A DNA stretch of 64,000 bases from assembly GCF_010183535.1 (NCBI RefSeq), contig NC_071332.1:1922001-1986000 (forward strand). Direction: 5' to 3'. The position numbers and the translations under genes are program-made. The stretch comes from Caenorhabditis remanei. Lineage: Eukaryota; Nematoda; Chromadorea; Rhabditida; Rhabditidae. How positions within the stretch are numbered: position 1 is the first letter of the stretch; every line of letters begins with the position of its first letter. The notes under the pieces were generated by a model. It saw only the letters and a list, made by a program, of their open reading frames with translations, did no database searches and was not told where the DNA came from. Below, one piece after another: positions 10,655 to 22,976 of this stretch.

Positions 10655-11735
10655 TTAGAAGTTCAAATAAACAAGCATAGCAAGATATAAGGACCCAATG
10701 CCAACCTGTGTGTAGCAAGTGGCCACGGCACCGTCATCCCTTTTAATATCGATTCCTCCAGAGACAGGGATTGGATGATTCCCTCTGAAAAATATATTTA
10801 ATTTTTTACTTTTCCTAGCGTAAAACTCACCTGTACAATGTGCGGACTGTTCCTGGATCAATAACTTCATGGGGTAGTTCGAAAATAGTTTCAAGTGATT
10901 CTAGATCCTTGATGCCAATAAATAAGTCTTGAAGATTCTGATTAGACTTTGACGTCATCCAATTTTTAAAAAACTGGTTAAGCTCCTTATTAGATATACT
11001 GGTTTGAGAAAGATGGATTGATTCACAATTGAAAGAAGACAGTTGATCGAATGTGACAAATGTTGATTTCTCAATATTCAATCGTTTAACAGTCTTTGGA
11101 ACTGTTAATTGAAAATTATCACTCATGGTGCTCCCCAAATGTAAATACCCAGAAACTTCAACATTTTCTAGGAAGTGGGATACATAGTCATCTGAAACTC
11201 GGTCACCGAATAATTCACTACGTTTGGTTGAGCGGACACGAAATTTCAGCCAATCAATAATTGAATAATTTTGATCTTTCAAATCGTCAAAATTAAAGTA
11301 TAGTTGACCCACTGGCCAATTGAAAACTTCCATTGCGTACTCAACGTACTTCTTGAATTCAGAAACTGGGTCTTCTGAATATTTTGAATATTTAATTATT
11401 TCGTTTTCTTCTTGAAGTCTTCCAATATTTTCCGTTTTGTAAGAGTGTATTTCGTATGCATACAGATTTCCTCCGTGGAATATTTGAACACTAGGTGCTT
11501 CATAAATATCCAATATTAACACATATTTTGAAATCGGTGGTTGTTTAGAAAAGTGGCGTGCAATGAGTCTGGTTTTCAGGGAGATCATAGAGAAGTGGAT
11601 GCTGAAATCAATAAGGTATCCACCAAAATAAAATTTAAAAGACACTTACAGATCCAGTGGAGTCACCTCGCTCAAAACTTCTTTTATAGCAAGCATTGGT
11701 AGATGGAGTAAGGGGAATGTAGAAGGATTGTTCAT
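10655..11735 (-). CDS. F-box protein with FBA_2 domain (fbxb-like), paralogue 4
   Basis: Exons 11650..11735, 10831..11601 and 10655..10784 join to 328 residues. The ATG at 11735 opens MNNPSTFPLLHLPMLAIKEV; a nearer-5' ATG is out of frame. The F-box continues as IHFSMISLKTRLIARHFSKQ. The FBA_2 segment is near residues 195-260 (FVTFDQLSSFNCESIHLS, NKELNQFFKNWMTSKSN) and the C-terminal exon encodes GGIDIKRDDGAVATCYTQ. The opposite orientation to paralogues 1-3 and a longer last exon (130 against 121 nt) place it with the minus-strand subfamily at 21-26 kb, from which it is now separated by about 9.5 kb. Likely SCF adaptor. Confidence 0.9.
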
Positions 11736-12264
11736 TATTGTTCATGGGAGAAGGAAAGGAATGAGAATAGGAGAATGTTCTAGGAGGTCCACTGCCTGCC
11801 TTTGTAATGTAACAGATGGTCTATTGTTACTATTCGTTTGTGGATCTTTGAGACACCTGATAAAGTGCTGTGGGAAAGGTTTGTATTGTTTGCTGAGTTG
11901 TGTCATTCTCACCAACAGTCATGTGAAAATGAACACAGCATTTGCAGTGTGAGATAATTTGAAAGATGCAACTGAAAAAATAATATTAATTCTAAAAAAT
12001 TACTCATAGACACTGTTATTATACACTGGCCAGAAAGAATATGACACTTGCAGTTTTTTGTTGAAGATTTTCAAATTTGTGAGTGTTAGACGGCCTCACT
12101 GATAGTATCACAATATCGACTGTTTATAAAGTGCATAGATCACAAGTAAAGCTTCATTTTTGTAGCTGACAACTGTTTTGTACGGAAACATCCTAAGAAA
12201 ATACAGACAGTCAATGTAAACGTCCTTTTAGAACTGAAAACTTACCGAAAAATATAGCTGAGCG
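11736..12264. other. upstream flank of F-box paralogue 4, no gene
   Basis: Bases 11740-11960 are repeated upstream of the minus-strand paralogues near 22350-22560 and 24060-24270 (GGAGAATCTTGTAGGAGG, CATTCTCACCAACAGTCATG), so the promoter region was duplicated along with the genes. Confidence 0.55.
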
Positions 12265-12800
12265 TTTTTGCATTCAGCGTGGTGTAAATGGTTGTGAGGC
12301 GGAGAAGCATGAGAAAGGGTGTGGGTTCGATTCCAGCCTACGCGAAAACGTTTTTGCATTTTTTTCATAGAATTTCCAAGACGCTCTGGTTGAGATTGAC
12401 TTGATTTTTTCAAAATTTGAGTAATGTAATACCAATTTCCATGAGAAAAGAAATGAATTGAAAGAAAAAAACCGAAAGAGTCTTTTGAATATTTCATGAC
12501 TGTTCGATCATCAAGTGATGGACAACACTTGGAAACTTTTAGAGCATCAATTTTTCGAAAATTTTATTTTCTAATGTATTCAAAAGTCTGTTTTTTCATT
12601 ACAATTCCTTATTTTTCTCATATAAATTGATATTAAACTACTCAAATTTTGAAAAAATCAAGTCAAAGCCAACCAGAGCATCTAGGAAATTCCTAGAAAA
12701 AAAAGCAAAAAAAATTTTTGCTTGGGCGGGAATCGAATCCACCCCCTTTCCCATCACAGGTGGTTCGCGATGGAAGCATTGTGCGTTCGCGCGGTGTCGA
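12265..12800. mobile_element. foldback element with tRNA-like boxes
   Basis: Arms 12330-12440 and 12632-12745 are inverted copies (CGCTCTGGTTGAGATTGACT against its complement, followed by TTGATTTTTTCAAAATTTGA). Outside each arm lies a tRNA-like signal: TGGTGTAAATGG near 12281 (A-box type) and a perfect B box, GGTTCGATTCC, near 12326, with GGAATCGAATCC in inverted orientation near 12729. Confidence 0.6.
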
Positions 12801-14535
12801 ATATGGGAGTCATAGGAAACTTATGTGCTAGTTATATGCCTGGTATATGGAAGCATGAAAGCATATATGACCCACGCGCGATCCGTGTTTTTCTTGCCGT
12901 TCATCATGTCTACCGACAGCTCGTACGATGCCCTCGCCCACTAATTCCACCCATTATAATGTGCTGCTACTTTGCTATTCCATTCCGAGTCTGTTCAGCT
13001 CTATTCTTTATGACATATTCATTTTCTCCGTTTTCAGTTTTCATGGAAAACAAATTACGACTATACTTTCAGAAAAAAAACACGAATAGTTTTCGAGAAA
13101 GCACAGAAAGCTATAACTTTTCCTTTCGTGCCTTTTTCTTTCATTCTATTTCTTACCGAAAAACAGAAATCAATCAATGAATCAAAAAAGTTTTAATCAG
13201 CTAATCAATGAAATGAATGTTTTCCGAAAGCCGTCTGGCACAGTGATGAGCTTCTTACTTTTCTTACTTCGTCTTGACAAAAACTTACCGTCTTACCTTT
13301 TTCCATCTAAAAGTAATTATTATAGCCAATCCGAAGTAAGAAAAATAAAGACGCTCTTACTTTCATGGAATAAGATAATTTTATCATTTCATTCATTGAG
13401 CTTTTCCTAAAAAATCGCGATTCAGCTTGAAAATTAAAATTACACTTTTCGGACCTTAATTAAAAATTAATTTTTATTTAGTCGTAATTTGTTTTCAGCA
13501 AAATTTGACAAAAAGTGCATGAAAATCTTCGAAAACGGAGAAAATTATGATAAAGTCATTGAAAACAATTGCAGTTTCAATTACGATAAACAGCACGCCA
13601 AGGTGTAATGGCGGAGTGTCGTTGCAAGTTTCAGGTTTACCATGAAAACATGGGTCCTATATGCGAGCTATATGGAAGCACGCAGGATCCGTGCCGCAAG
13701 CACCACGCCTCGAAACCGCCTCACTACCACCTACACCACGCTGCCGGTATTTTTATCGCGTCAGAAAGGTACTTGCCAGAGGCCCAAACTTTGACTCGTT
13801 GTTCTCGAACACCAAGTCTCGAGGGCATAAACTGAATATATATTTGGAATCAGCGTTTTTCAGCTTTCCAATGATATAGGTCACGTTTCATAACTAAAGC
13901 CGAGTCGGGAGCCTTCCCTAATAAGTTTCTGTGAAATTTCAAAACATAATAATTACAATACTTCCAAATCAAAATTTGGAATGGCAAATGCAAGGGAAAT
14001 ATTGAAAACTTGTAAGAAATGGGTTAAAACTGAAGAAACAAAAACAACACTTCTCACACAGTTTCAGACAATAATCATTTTTATATAATAGATTTCGGCA
14101 AAATAGAACCAACATTTCGGCAAAATAGAACTAACGAAATCATCATTGACGGAAGGGGAGAAATCGAACCACAGGTGAATCACGACTTACGAGGCTGGGT
14201 ACAACTTATCACGCAAATAATTAGTGATTTTTTCATGAGAGAGGATCATAGATAATTCGGAAATAATACTCAATTAGCGAAAAGTTCAAGTATAATAGGT
14301 GAGTCGCGAATTGATTTTCGCCACTATTGTTCATCTATTGTAGATAAGCGTTCGCGAGTTTCCAAATGTACGCCTAGTGGGTATCATGCCTAAGATAAAT
14401 TATAAGTAAGTCGCTATTCACCTGTGACCCGTGGTGTCACAGCGATATGGGAAAACGAGAAGGAGAAAAAAGAAACAACAGAAACAAAAAAAAAGATTAA
14501 AAACCATAGGCAACTTATGAACCCCCAAAATTGGT
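12801..14535. repeat. gene-free region with diverged repeats
   Basis: No gene was found. Bases 12820-12900 and 13640-13720 share blocks such as CTATATGGAAGCA and ATCCGTG. Bases 13780-13923 are one end of the TAGGGAAGG palindromic family. AT-rich otherwise. Confidence 0.4.
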
Positions 14536-16350
14536 CTAATCCTGTTTTTTCCCTTCTTTCTTCTCCTTGGCAAAAGCTGCATTTCTGTGATTTGGAGTTC
14601 TTCTGTGCTCATCCACCGTACCCGGGAACTGACGGCGCTTCAATGGGTCACAGGTCTCACAATAGTTTTGCTCCTTCATGTTCTGCCACATTTGTGGGTG
14701 AATTAAAGTGGTGGCGGCGATGGAGTTGGGAAGAATGTTTGCTGAAAAAGAGAAGAAATTAGTGCTATACGACGCAACTAATAAGAGAACAGGTTCGAAT
14801 GCGCAAAAACCGGGAAGAAATCCCGATTTCCACTCATTTCCCGTGTTCTAGAGCACTCACGGTTTATCGGCGATCTCGCTTGATGCTCGACTTGAGGGAT
14901 CGCATGATTATTCGACGATTGCCCGTGTTGGGACACCGGACCAGCAACGCCTTCTGAAAAACATTGAAAATTAGTAGAATTAAGCTAAATTAATGAGAAA
15001 ACGAGAAGAATTCCTCATTTCCCGTGTTTCAGAGTACTCACGAGAGACATTTTGTGGCGCTCCTTGGTCCAATTGAGCCATTGGACGTTGATTCGACCAT
15101 AGCGGGTGTTGGACAGTTGAGTTCACAACTTGGCCACCGATCGAGTACGGACGATGTTCAACTTGTTGAGCAAAACTTGCTGAAAAATGGGGAAAATTAG
15201 TGAAATAGATCAAAGTTTAGGGTTTGCAAAGTCAAAATCGGGAAAATATCTCGATTTTCACCAGTTTCCCGTCTTATAGAGGACTCACCTTGAGCTGGCG
15301 GAGCACCATGATGAGCAGTCGAGCTCCCAATTTGGCCACCGATCGAGTACGGACGATGTTCAACTTGTTGAGCAAAACTTGCTGAAAAATGGGGAAAATT
15401 AGTGAAATAGATCAAAATTTAGGGTTTGCAAAGTCAAAATCGGGAAAATATCTCGATTTTCACCAGTTTCCCGTCTTATAGAGCACTCACCTTGAGCTGG
15501 CGGAGCACCATGATGAGCAGTCGAGCTCCCAATTTGGCCACCGATCGAGTACGGACGATGTTCAACTTGTTGAGCAAAACTTGCTGAAAAATGGGGAAAA
15601 TTAGTGAAATAGATCAAAATTTAGGGTTTGCAAAGTCAAAATCGGGAAAATATCTCGATTTTCACCAGTTTCCCGTCTTATAGAGGACTCACCTTGAGCT
15701 GGCGGAGCACCATGATGAGCAGTCGAGCTCCCAATTTGGCCACCGATCGAGTACGGACGATGTTCAACTTGTTGAGCAAAACTTGCTGAAAAATGGGGAA
15801 AATTAGTGAAATAGATCAAAATTTAGGGTTTGCAAAGTCAAAATCGGGAAAATATCTCGATTTTCACCAGTTTCCCGTCTTATAGAGCACTCACCTTGAG
15901 CTGGCGGAGCACCATGATGAGCAGTCGAGCTCCCAATTTGGCCACCGATCGAGTACGGACGATGTTCAACTTGTTGAGCAAAACTTGCTGAAAAATGGGG
16001 AAAATTAGTGAAATAGATCAAAATTCAGGGTTTGCAAAGTCAAAATCGGGAAAATATCTCGATTTTCACCAGTTTCCCGTCTTATAGAGCACTCACCTTG
16101 AGCTGGCGGAGCACCATGATGAGCAGTCGAGCTCCCAATTTGGCCACCGATCGAGTACGGACGATGTTCAACTTGTTGAGCAAAACTTGCTGAAAAATGG
16201 GGAAAATTAGTGAAATAGATCAAAATTTAGGGTTTGCAAAGTCAAAATCGGGAAAATATCTCGATTTTCACCAGTTTCCCGTCTTATAGAGCACTCACCT
16301 TGAGCTGGCGGAGCACCATGATGAGCATCCGAGTTTTTATTTCCACTCAT
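14536..16350 (-). CDS. unrecognised repeat protein encoded by tandem 93-nt exons
   Basis: Not a family I recognise. Exons (transcript order) 16299..16391, 16097..16189, 15895..15987, 15693..15785, 15491..15583, 15289..15381, 15042..15179, 14861..14953 and 14536..14741 all have GTGAGT donors and TTTCAG or TTCAG acceptors and the same phase. From the in-frame ATG at 16350 the product is 317 residues. Five exons encode the same 31-residue unit (SFAQQVEHRPYSIGG, ending AHHGAPPAQ). The first exon holds a diverged unit (ILPQEAERRQYRSMSG...) that is coding-like upstream of the ATG, so a further 5' exon may exist; I could not find it. The C-terminus is distinct: PQMWQNMKEQNYCETC, PLKRRQFPGTVDEHRR, then a Lys-rich tail. 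There is no signal peptide or membrane segment. Gln/His/Pro-rich, probably largely disordered. Confidence 0.75.
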
Positions 16351-16391
16351 TGACCTGTACTGACGACGTTCAGCTTCTTGGGGAAGAATCG
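15182..16391. repeat. 202-bp tandem array (exon plus intron unit, about six copies)
   Basis: Each 202-bp unit is a 93-bp exon and a 109-bp intron. Units are almost identical over exon and intron alike. Single-base markers (GAGGACTCAC against GAGCACTCAC at the donor; AAATTTAGGG against AAATTCAGGG) distinguish them. Confidence 0.93.
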
Positions 16392-19300
16392 CTGAATTAG
16401 GGATTATGTTTTAGAAGTGGGATTTTACGAAAAGACAAAGGAGAGAAAAATAACAGTTTTTTCTTTTTTGTTTTCTCCTATTCTTTTTTTCAAGCTTGAA
16501 AATTTAACGTTTCAGACGGCTATTCAAACTTTGTGAGCATTCTTTGAATATACAGAAATTTTCTGGACGCATCGAGGTTTTGCACTCACTAGGACTCGCA
16601 ACGATTACAGTTAGCGGCAGTTCAAAAATAGGTTTCCGCGTTTTTTATTATTAAAAACTAAATTATCAATGTTAAAGTCGGCTAAAATGGTGTTATATAA
16701 AATGATGAGTGTTTAATTTCAAAAAATCCCTAAAAGTTATAAAAATTATAAACTGAAGAAAATCCAGCAAAGACGGAAAAAGTGGAGTACCACATTTTTG
16801 AGTTTTTTGTCAAATTCTGTGGATGAAATGTTGATTTTATCATCATCTAGAAGATTCTTTTAAGATAGAATTGTCGGAATTGGACAAGTGAGGCATTTAT
16901 TATGTTTATCTTCTTTTCGAATGTGTTTTCCGTCGGTGTGAAAGTTTGTGAGCAGTCAATGAAAAATTGAGATAACCGAGACAATTTAGAATAACTTGTA
17001 GAAGACTTTTAGACTTTAGAATATTACTTTATGTCGGAAAAAGCGATATGGCGATTTAAGATTAGATAATTCGAGTGATAATCTCCATTTTTCGAAATTT
17101 GTTTCTAAAGCTACCGGTTTCGAAATTCAAAAGTTTGCGATGAAATTAGTGTATCTAAAACTAATAGAACGATTTGTAAACTTAAAAATTGATCTTTGTT
17201 TTGAAACATCACAAAACTGTTTCGAATTTTCAAAAATCTAGATCAATGCGTTGACTGTTTCTCTATTTCTAGCTAACTAGAATGAAAATTTTCTCGATTT
17301 TTTCCTAGCGCTATCGATAACATAGAAATTCGAGGACGTCGGTTCAGAAATCACGATTTTAGAAGACAAGGGACACTGTTTGGTTAGATTTCTAGCTGAA
17401 AAACTGTCAAATTAAGCAAAAACACCATCTCCAAGGAGACAGAAAAGGCGGGGAATGCAAAAAGAGCTGTTTCTACCGAAAAAGTTGAGAAACTATAAAC
17501 AAAATTATGAAAACTTCTTGAATATAACTGTGAACTGAACGTGAAAACTCGATAAAGGGTGTCGGCGAGAAAATGGAGGCATCCTGATCAATGCAGTGAA
17601 TACAGAGAAAAACAACAGGTGGGGAGGGAAGACAGATGTCTTATCCGATAAAAAAAACAATACAAGATTCACACATACTGACATACGTGAACAAACAAAT
17701 TGGAGTGACACTATATCCAGAAATATAGACGCAAAGACTGACATGGGCCACTAGAACATTAAGAAACACATTCCATCAATAAGGATGACAAGCAGGTGTT
17801 CTGGAATCATGTATTATGTTATGGTCCTTATAAGCACAAAACATTTGACAGTGTCCCAGCAATCGAGCGATGGGATGGGCGGAGAGAGTGTGTAGAAGAC
17901 GGAGTGCGCATAGAAAAAGACTATACTGTTATTCTGGATAACCATCTCCTATTTTCTGAAACCTTTTGGAATAACTGTTTTATTAGTTCCATTTTCCCTG
18001 TATGTTGTTATTTTAGGCTTGTTGGAGTCATCTGGGATTAAAAAAACATTTTTGAGATACAATTTTTGAATACAGAGTGAGAACTTGAAGATTCCTTGTC
18101 TTTCTTCTGCACTTTGCCACTTGAAATATTGCAATAACATCACAGAAGAATGTTTCTGCTAGAACTCTGTGTCTTTTTGAAATTTTCGAGCAAGAATCGC
18201 TGAAAATATTCAATTTTGATATGCTCCTAATTTGTTCCATCTTCCTAAAGAAATTTGTTTGCGGGAAAATGCAGAATCCTGAATTTTTGCATTCAAATAA
18301 CGTCGAATTTGGCAAATAATCTTTTCAATCGACGGTCTACACTGGCATTTCAGTTATTGTTCTGGAAAAACTTTTATTAGAGACAAGTGAGAGTGTGTGA
18401 AATAAAGGGAGAGCGCAGAGAAACATAGCAGCTTTTGATTTCAGATTAGTGTCTTCAGGTTCGTTTTCTGTGCTTAAAGACTGGAATTTCAGAAAATTAG
18501 CACATAAAAACAGTATTATGATATGACTGGTTGCATTCTCTAATTTGGTTTTTAAATATTATTCGTGTGCGCACACTATTTTGCTATACGCATTGTGGAG
18601 TTGTGGAAGGCGACCACTTTCAAAGCTCTTTCTCTTGATGAAGGTCTCCAGTCGATAATTTCATCCGAATCTACTATTTTCTTCTATAACAGGAATTCTG
18701 ATAGACTAGAAATATTTATTTTTTAACAAACATAGACTTGTATTTGATTGATAACTCGGGCATCCGATTTAAGAGATTCCTTTGAACCGAAATGAGCAAA
18801 AACTCCGCTGAAATATTCTCACAAACAGATTAACCATTACTGTTTAGCAAATTGCTTTAAAAATTGGTTGTAGCATTGACGTGGAGAGAGGTGAGAGTGA
18901 TGGAGAGCGGAGAGAAACAGAGGAATCTGCGATTTCAGATGACCATCTCGTAAACTTCTTTTTTGTTTGAAGAGTGGAATATTGTATAAAACCAGTAAAC
19001 AGAAATAACACAAGACTTTTAATAGTTTTTTGGCGTTAACTTGGATTGTATTTTGAGTAGAACTATCTGGAATAAAAGCAGTTATATTGGAGATTCGATT
19101 CACGAAGTGGCTTTGAGAATATGACTTACTGGACAATTGTATTATATACTTTTGTGCTATTTTCTTTTTGTTAATCTCAACCTGAACATATTTTAATCAT
19201 TCTGCGAGTAAAAAAGTAGTTTAATGTGTTTTTTTTTGGTAATTTTTCTCAGAAAGCTGTAAATGTATTTTGTTGAAAGTGAAACAGAGTTTATTGATTT

Positions 19301-21254
19301 TCAAATATAACTCAGATTAACCTTTACCGTTCAAAAACTGTTAGAAAGGAGCTGGGTAATGTGCCAACAATCCTTAGACTTGAAGAGCGGAGAGAGTGTG
19401 TGAAAAGCGTAGAGCGCATAGAAAGAGAGTAATCTTTCATTGATAACCTTCTCCTAGTCTCATTGTTTTGTGTTTTAAGAGTGGAATATTGTAAAAACTT
19501 TCTGGAATAGTTGTGTTATTAGTGCTAATCAATGATATTCGAATACCGCGGATAGATGAATGATTGCTGATTGATTGCTGAATGATATTTTTCTTTTACA
19601 TAGAAGAAGAGTTCTTTATTCTTTGTTCGATGTTTTTAATTTGACAGTTTGTAACAGGAATGAGAGTATCAAGCCCAAAAACAGAATCTGACTTAATTAA
19701 TGTACATTTTTAGGTCTTATCTCTCACTATGTCCTTCCCTTGAACCCTCTAACACATTCTCCATGTTCTCTGAAACTTCAAAGCGAGTTTTCAGATAATT
19801 GTTGTTGCTTGTAAAGACTTCCAATGTTCCGAGGATACTTTATTCCATCCCGATATCTATGAAAGAGAATTTTGATTTTTGATAGCAGACTAACTATACT
19901 CGTTCATACTTTAGAATTGTGTAATGTTTCTTTATACGTTATGAAAATTAAGTAATGAGAGAATTCGTGTAAGAATTAAACTTTGCCCAGATATGATCAC
20001 TGCAGGTACTTATTATTTTTTGTAAATCTCATCTAAAACTGCTATTTTAGTTCAATTATTTGTCCATTTTTATCTTTTTGAGATATTAATTCGTCAAAAA
20101 AGACATAAAGCAACGACGCTCCATTGACACGCATTAGAGAGAAGAGACGCAGAGATTGCGGGCTCGCTGGAGTTTTAAATATTAATTTTTCCCGTTTTCT
20201 CGCTTTTTTCTTCTGTTTCTCACCACATCTTTTGATATTTTGTGCGTTTCTATGAAATTAAACTACGGCAGAATTGTTTTACATGAATTCTAAATATTGC
20301 GTAAACATATTTTCAACTGGAAGGAACATTTTAAACCTAGAATAGTGCGGTGCTACTAATCAGCTTGTTTCTAGTTCCAATCGAAAGCTCAAATCACTTT
20401 TCAGGTGGATCGGTAAGTAAGGTAAATAAGTTTTCGGAGAATTCGAATCAAGCTGAGACTAGCAATTGACGAAACCCGCATAGTTCATGATTTTCGATGT
20501 TAATTTTTGAATATTAACTACAAACTTTTTTCGAATTTCAGCCAATTCAACCATTTCCGAAAGCATCAGGTAAAATTGATATATATATATATAGTTGAAA
20601 ACTGTTTTTAATTTATTCGAATATCTGACTTATCGCTCACTTTTAACTGAAAAAGCTTCTATCAGTTTTTGCATAAAATTTCGAAAGTTTGCGGCAATTC
20701 AGCCACGATGATTATTTTCAATTCAAATAAAAATTAAAGATGCACATTTTCCACTGAAACATTGTTAATTCTGCCGTAGATTATTTAAGGAAAAGCAAAA
20801 ATCATTAGGGACATACTTTGATCACTGAAATACCTCATTTTTGTACTAATAGAACAATTCGCCGAATAAATCTTTACCTTTTTTCGGAGTATCCGTTTCT
20901 ACAAGTATTGACAAAACAACGTGGTGAAAAACAGAAAAAGTAATTGAGAAAGGAGAAATGCCCGCGTGGCTGGAAAATGGGAGTAAGAACGAAGGAATGG
21001 AAGTTTTTTGCAAGTCTGAAACTGTATTACTTAAATTTTCATTTATTTAGATTTGATTATTAGAACAAAGAAAAACAGAAGGTTGATATATACAAGTTAT
21101 AATTTTAAGGAAAGTCAAGAGAAGGATGAAATGTTCAAAACTCTATTTTCAATTTTAATATTGAGAACAAGACTTTGATAAACATTTGTTAGACAGTAAA
21201 ATCAATATTAGAAGATTCAACACAAAATAATAATTATGTTAACATGAAACATTC
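16392..21254. repeat. gene-poor region with ~500-bp diverged tandem repeats
   Basis: I see no convincing gene. Four diverged copies of a roughly 500-bp unit start near 17870, 18385, 18885 and 19380; each carries GAGAGTGTGTGAA-like sequence, then GGAGAGCGCA(G/T)AGAAA, then a GATAACC(A/T)TCTC or TTTCAGAT block and GAGTGGAATATTGTA. A short AT microsatellite is at 20579-20593. Part of the region may be 5' sequence of the tandem-exon gene. Confidence 0.5.
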
Positions 21255-22340
21255 TTAGAAGTTCAAATGAACAAGCATAGCAAGAAATAAGGACCCGATA
21301 CAAACCTGTGTGTAGCAAGTGGCAACGGTACCGTCATCTCTTTTTATATCGATTCCTCCAGCGACAGGGATGGGATGGTTATATCTGAAAAATCTATTTA
21401 ATTTCTACTTTTCCTAGCGTAAAACTCACCTGTGCAATGTGCGAACTGTTCCTGGATCAATAACTTCATGTGGTAGTTTGAAAATCGTTTCAAGTGATTC
21501 TAAGTCCTTGATGCCAATGAATAAGTCTTGAAGATTCTGATTAGACTTTGACGTCATCCAATTTTTAAAGAACTGGTTAAGCTCCTTGTTAGATATACTT
21601 GTTTGGCGAAGATGGATTGATACACAATTGAAAGAAGATAGTTGAGCGAATGTGACAAATGTTGATTTTTCAATATTCAATCGTTTAACAGTCTTTGGAA
21701 TTGTCAATTGAAAGTTATCACTCATGGTGTTCCCCAAATCAAAATGCCCAGAAACTTCTAAATTTTCTAGGAAGTATAAGACATAGTCATCTGAGACCCG
21801 GTCACTGAATAAAGTCACTGAACAATGATTAATAGAGCGAACACGAAGTTTCAGCCAATCAATAATCGAATGATTTTGATCATTAAAATCGTCAAAGTTA
21901 AAGTATAGTTGATCCACAGGCCAATTGAATACTTCCATTGCATACTCAACGTAATTCTTGAATTCCGTAATTGTGTCTTCTGAATATTTTGAATATTTTA
22001 TTATTTCGTCTTCTTCTCGAAGTCTTCCGAGATTTTCCGTTTTGTAAGAGAGTATTTCGTATTCATACAAATCTTCTCCGTGGAATATTCGAACTCCAAG
22101 TGGTTCATAAACATTTAATATTAAACCATATTTTGAAATCGGTGGCTGTTTAGAAAAGTGGCGTGCGATGAGTCTGGTTTTCCGGGAGACCATAGAGAAG
22201 TTGATGCTGAAATCAATAAAATATCCAAAATAAATAAAATTTGAAGACACTTACAGATCCAGTGGAGTCACTTCGCTCAAAACTTCTTTTATAGCAAGCA
22301 TTGGTAGATGAAGTAAGGGAAATTTAGAAGTATTTTCCAT
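21255..22340 (-). CDS. F-box protein with FBA_2 domain (fbxb-like), paralogue 5
   Basis: Exons 22255..22340, 21430..22206 and 21255..21384 join to 330 residues. F-box: KFPLLHLPMLAIKEVLSEV then INFSMVSRKTRLIARHFSKQ. FBA_2 segment: FVTFAQLSSFNCVSIHLR, NKELNQFFKNWMTSKSN. C-terminal exon: YNHPIPVAGGIDIKRDDG. It is two codons longer in exon 2 than paralogues 4, 6 and 7. The last ~70 residues are almost identical to paralogues 6 and 7, whereas residues 55-180 differ. Intact. SCF adaptor by family. Confidence 0.9.
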
Positions 22341-22976
22341 TATTGATTTTGTTCAGCGAGAGAGAAATGAATGAGAATAGGAGAATCTTGTAGGAAGTCC
22401 ACTGCCTGACTTTGTAGTGTAACAGATTGCCTATTGTTACTATTTGCCTATTGTTTGAGACACCTAATAAAGTGGACTGAGAAATGACTGTACTGTTTGC
22501 TGAGTTTCGTTATTCTCACCCACAGTCATGTGAAAAGGAACTCTTTGCAGTGTGAGATAATTCGCCAAATGGTCAACTTTGTGAGGGTGAGACGGCCTAA
22601 CTGGTGGTACCACAGTATCGATTGTTTATGGAATGTATAGATCACAAATAGAGCTTAATTTTTGTAGTTGACAACTTTTTCTCTTTCGATAAATAATCTA
22701 GCTTCATTCTTGTCTTATCTCATTTCGATAGTGTTAATAACTACTTTGTTCATTTTTTTCATTTATTTAAAATTATTTATTAAAACAAAACAATAAAAAA
22801 CATAGCATTCAGATATACAAGGTAAGATTTTAAGGAAAGTCAAGGGAAGGAGGAAATTTTCAAAACTACGTTTTCAATTTCAATATTGAGAACAAGACTT
22901 TGATAAACATTTTTACAGTAAAATCAATATTAGAAGATTCAACACAAAATAATAATTATGTTAACATGAAACATTC
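22341..22976. other. intergenic spacer of the F-box array
   Basis: Contains the duplicated upstream flank and a fragment of the TTTTTGTAGTTGACAACTTT repeat near 22665. No gene. Confidence 0.5.

Noticed and set aside
15182..16391. CRISPR-like or minisatellite array
   Set aside because: 202-bp units with regular splice sites and a constant open frame are exons and introns, not spacers and repeats.
16560..16660. Upstream exon candidate for the tandem-exon gene with a GTGAGT donor
   Set aside because: The phase fits the next exon, but the frame is closed by TAATAA a short distance upstream and contains no ATG.
18837..19136. 99-codon minus-strand open frame as a 5' exon of the tandem-exon gene
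   Set aside because: It overlaps a diverged 500-bp repeat unit, has no codon bias or domain, and no donor of the needed phase.
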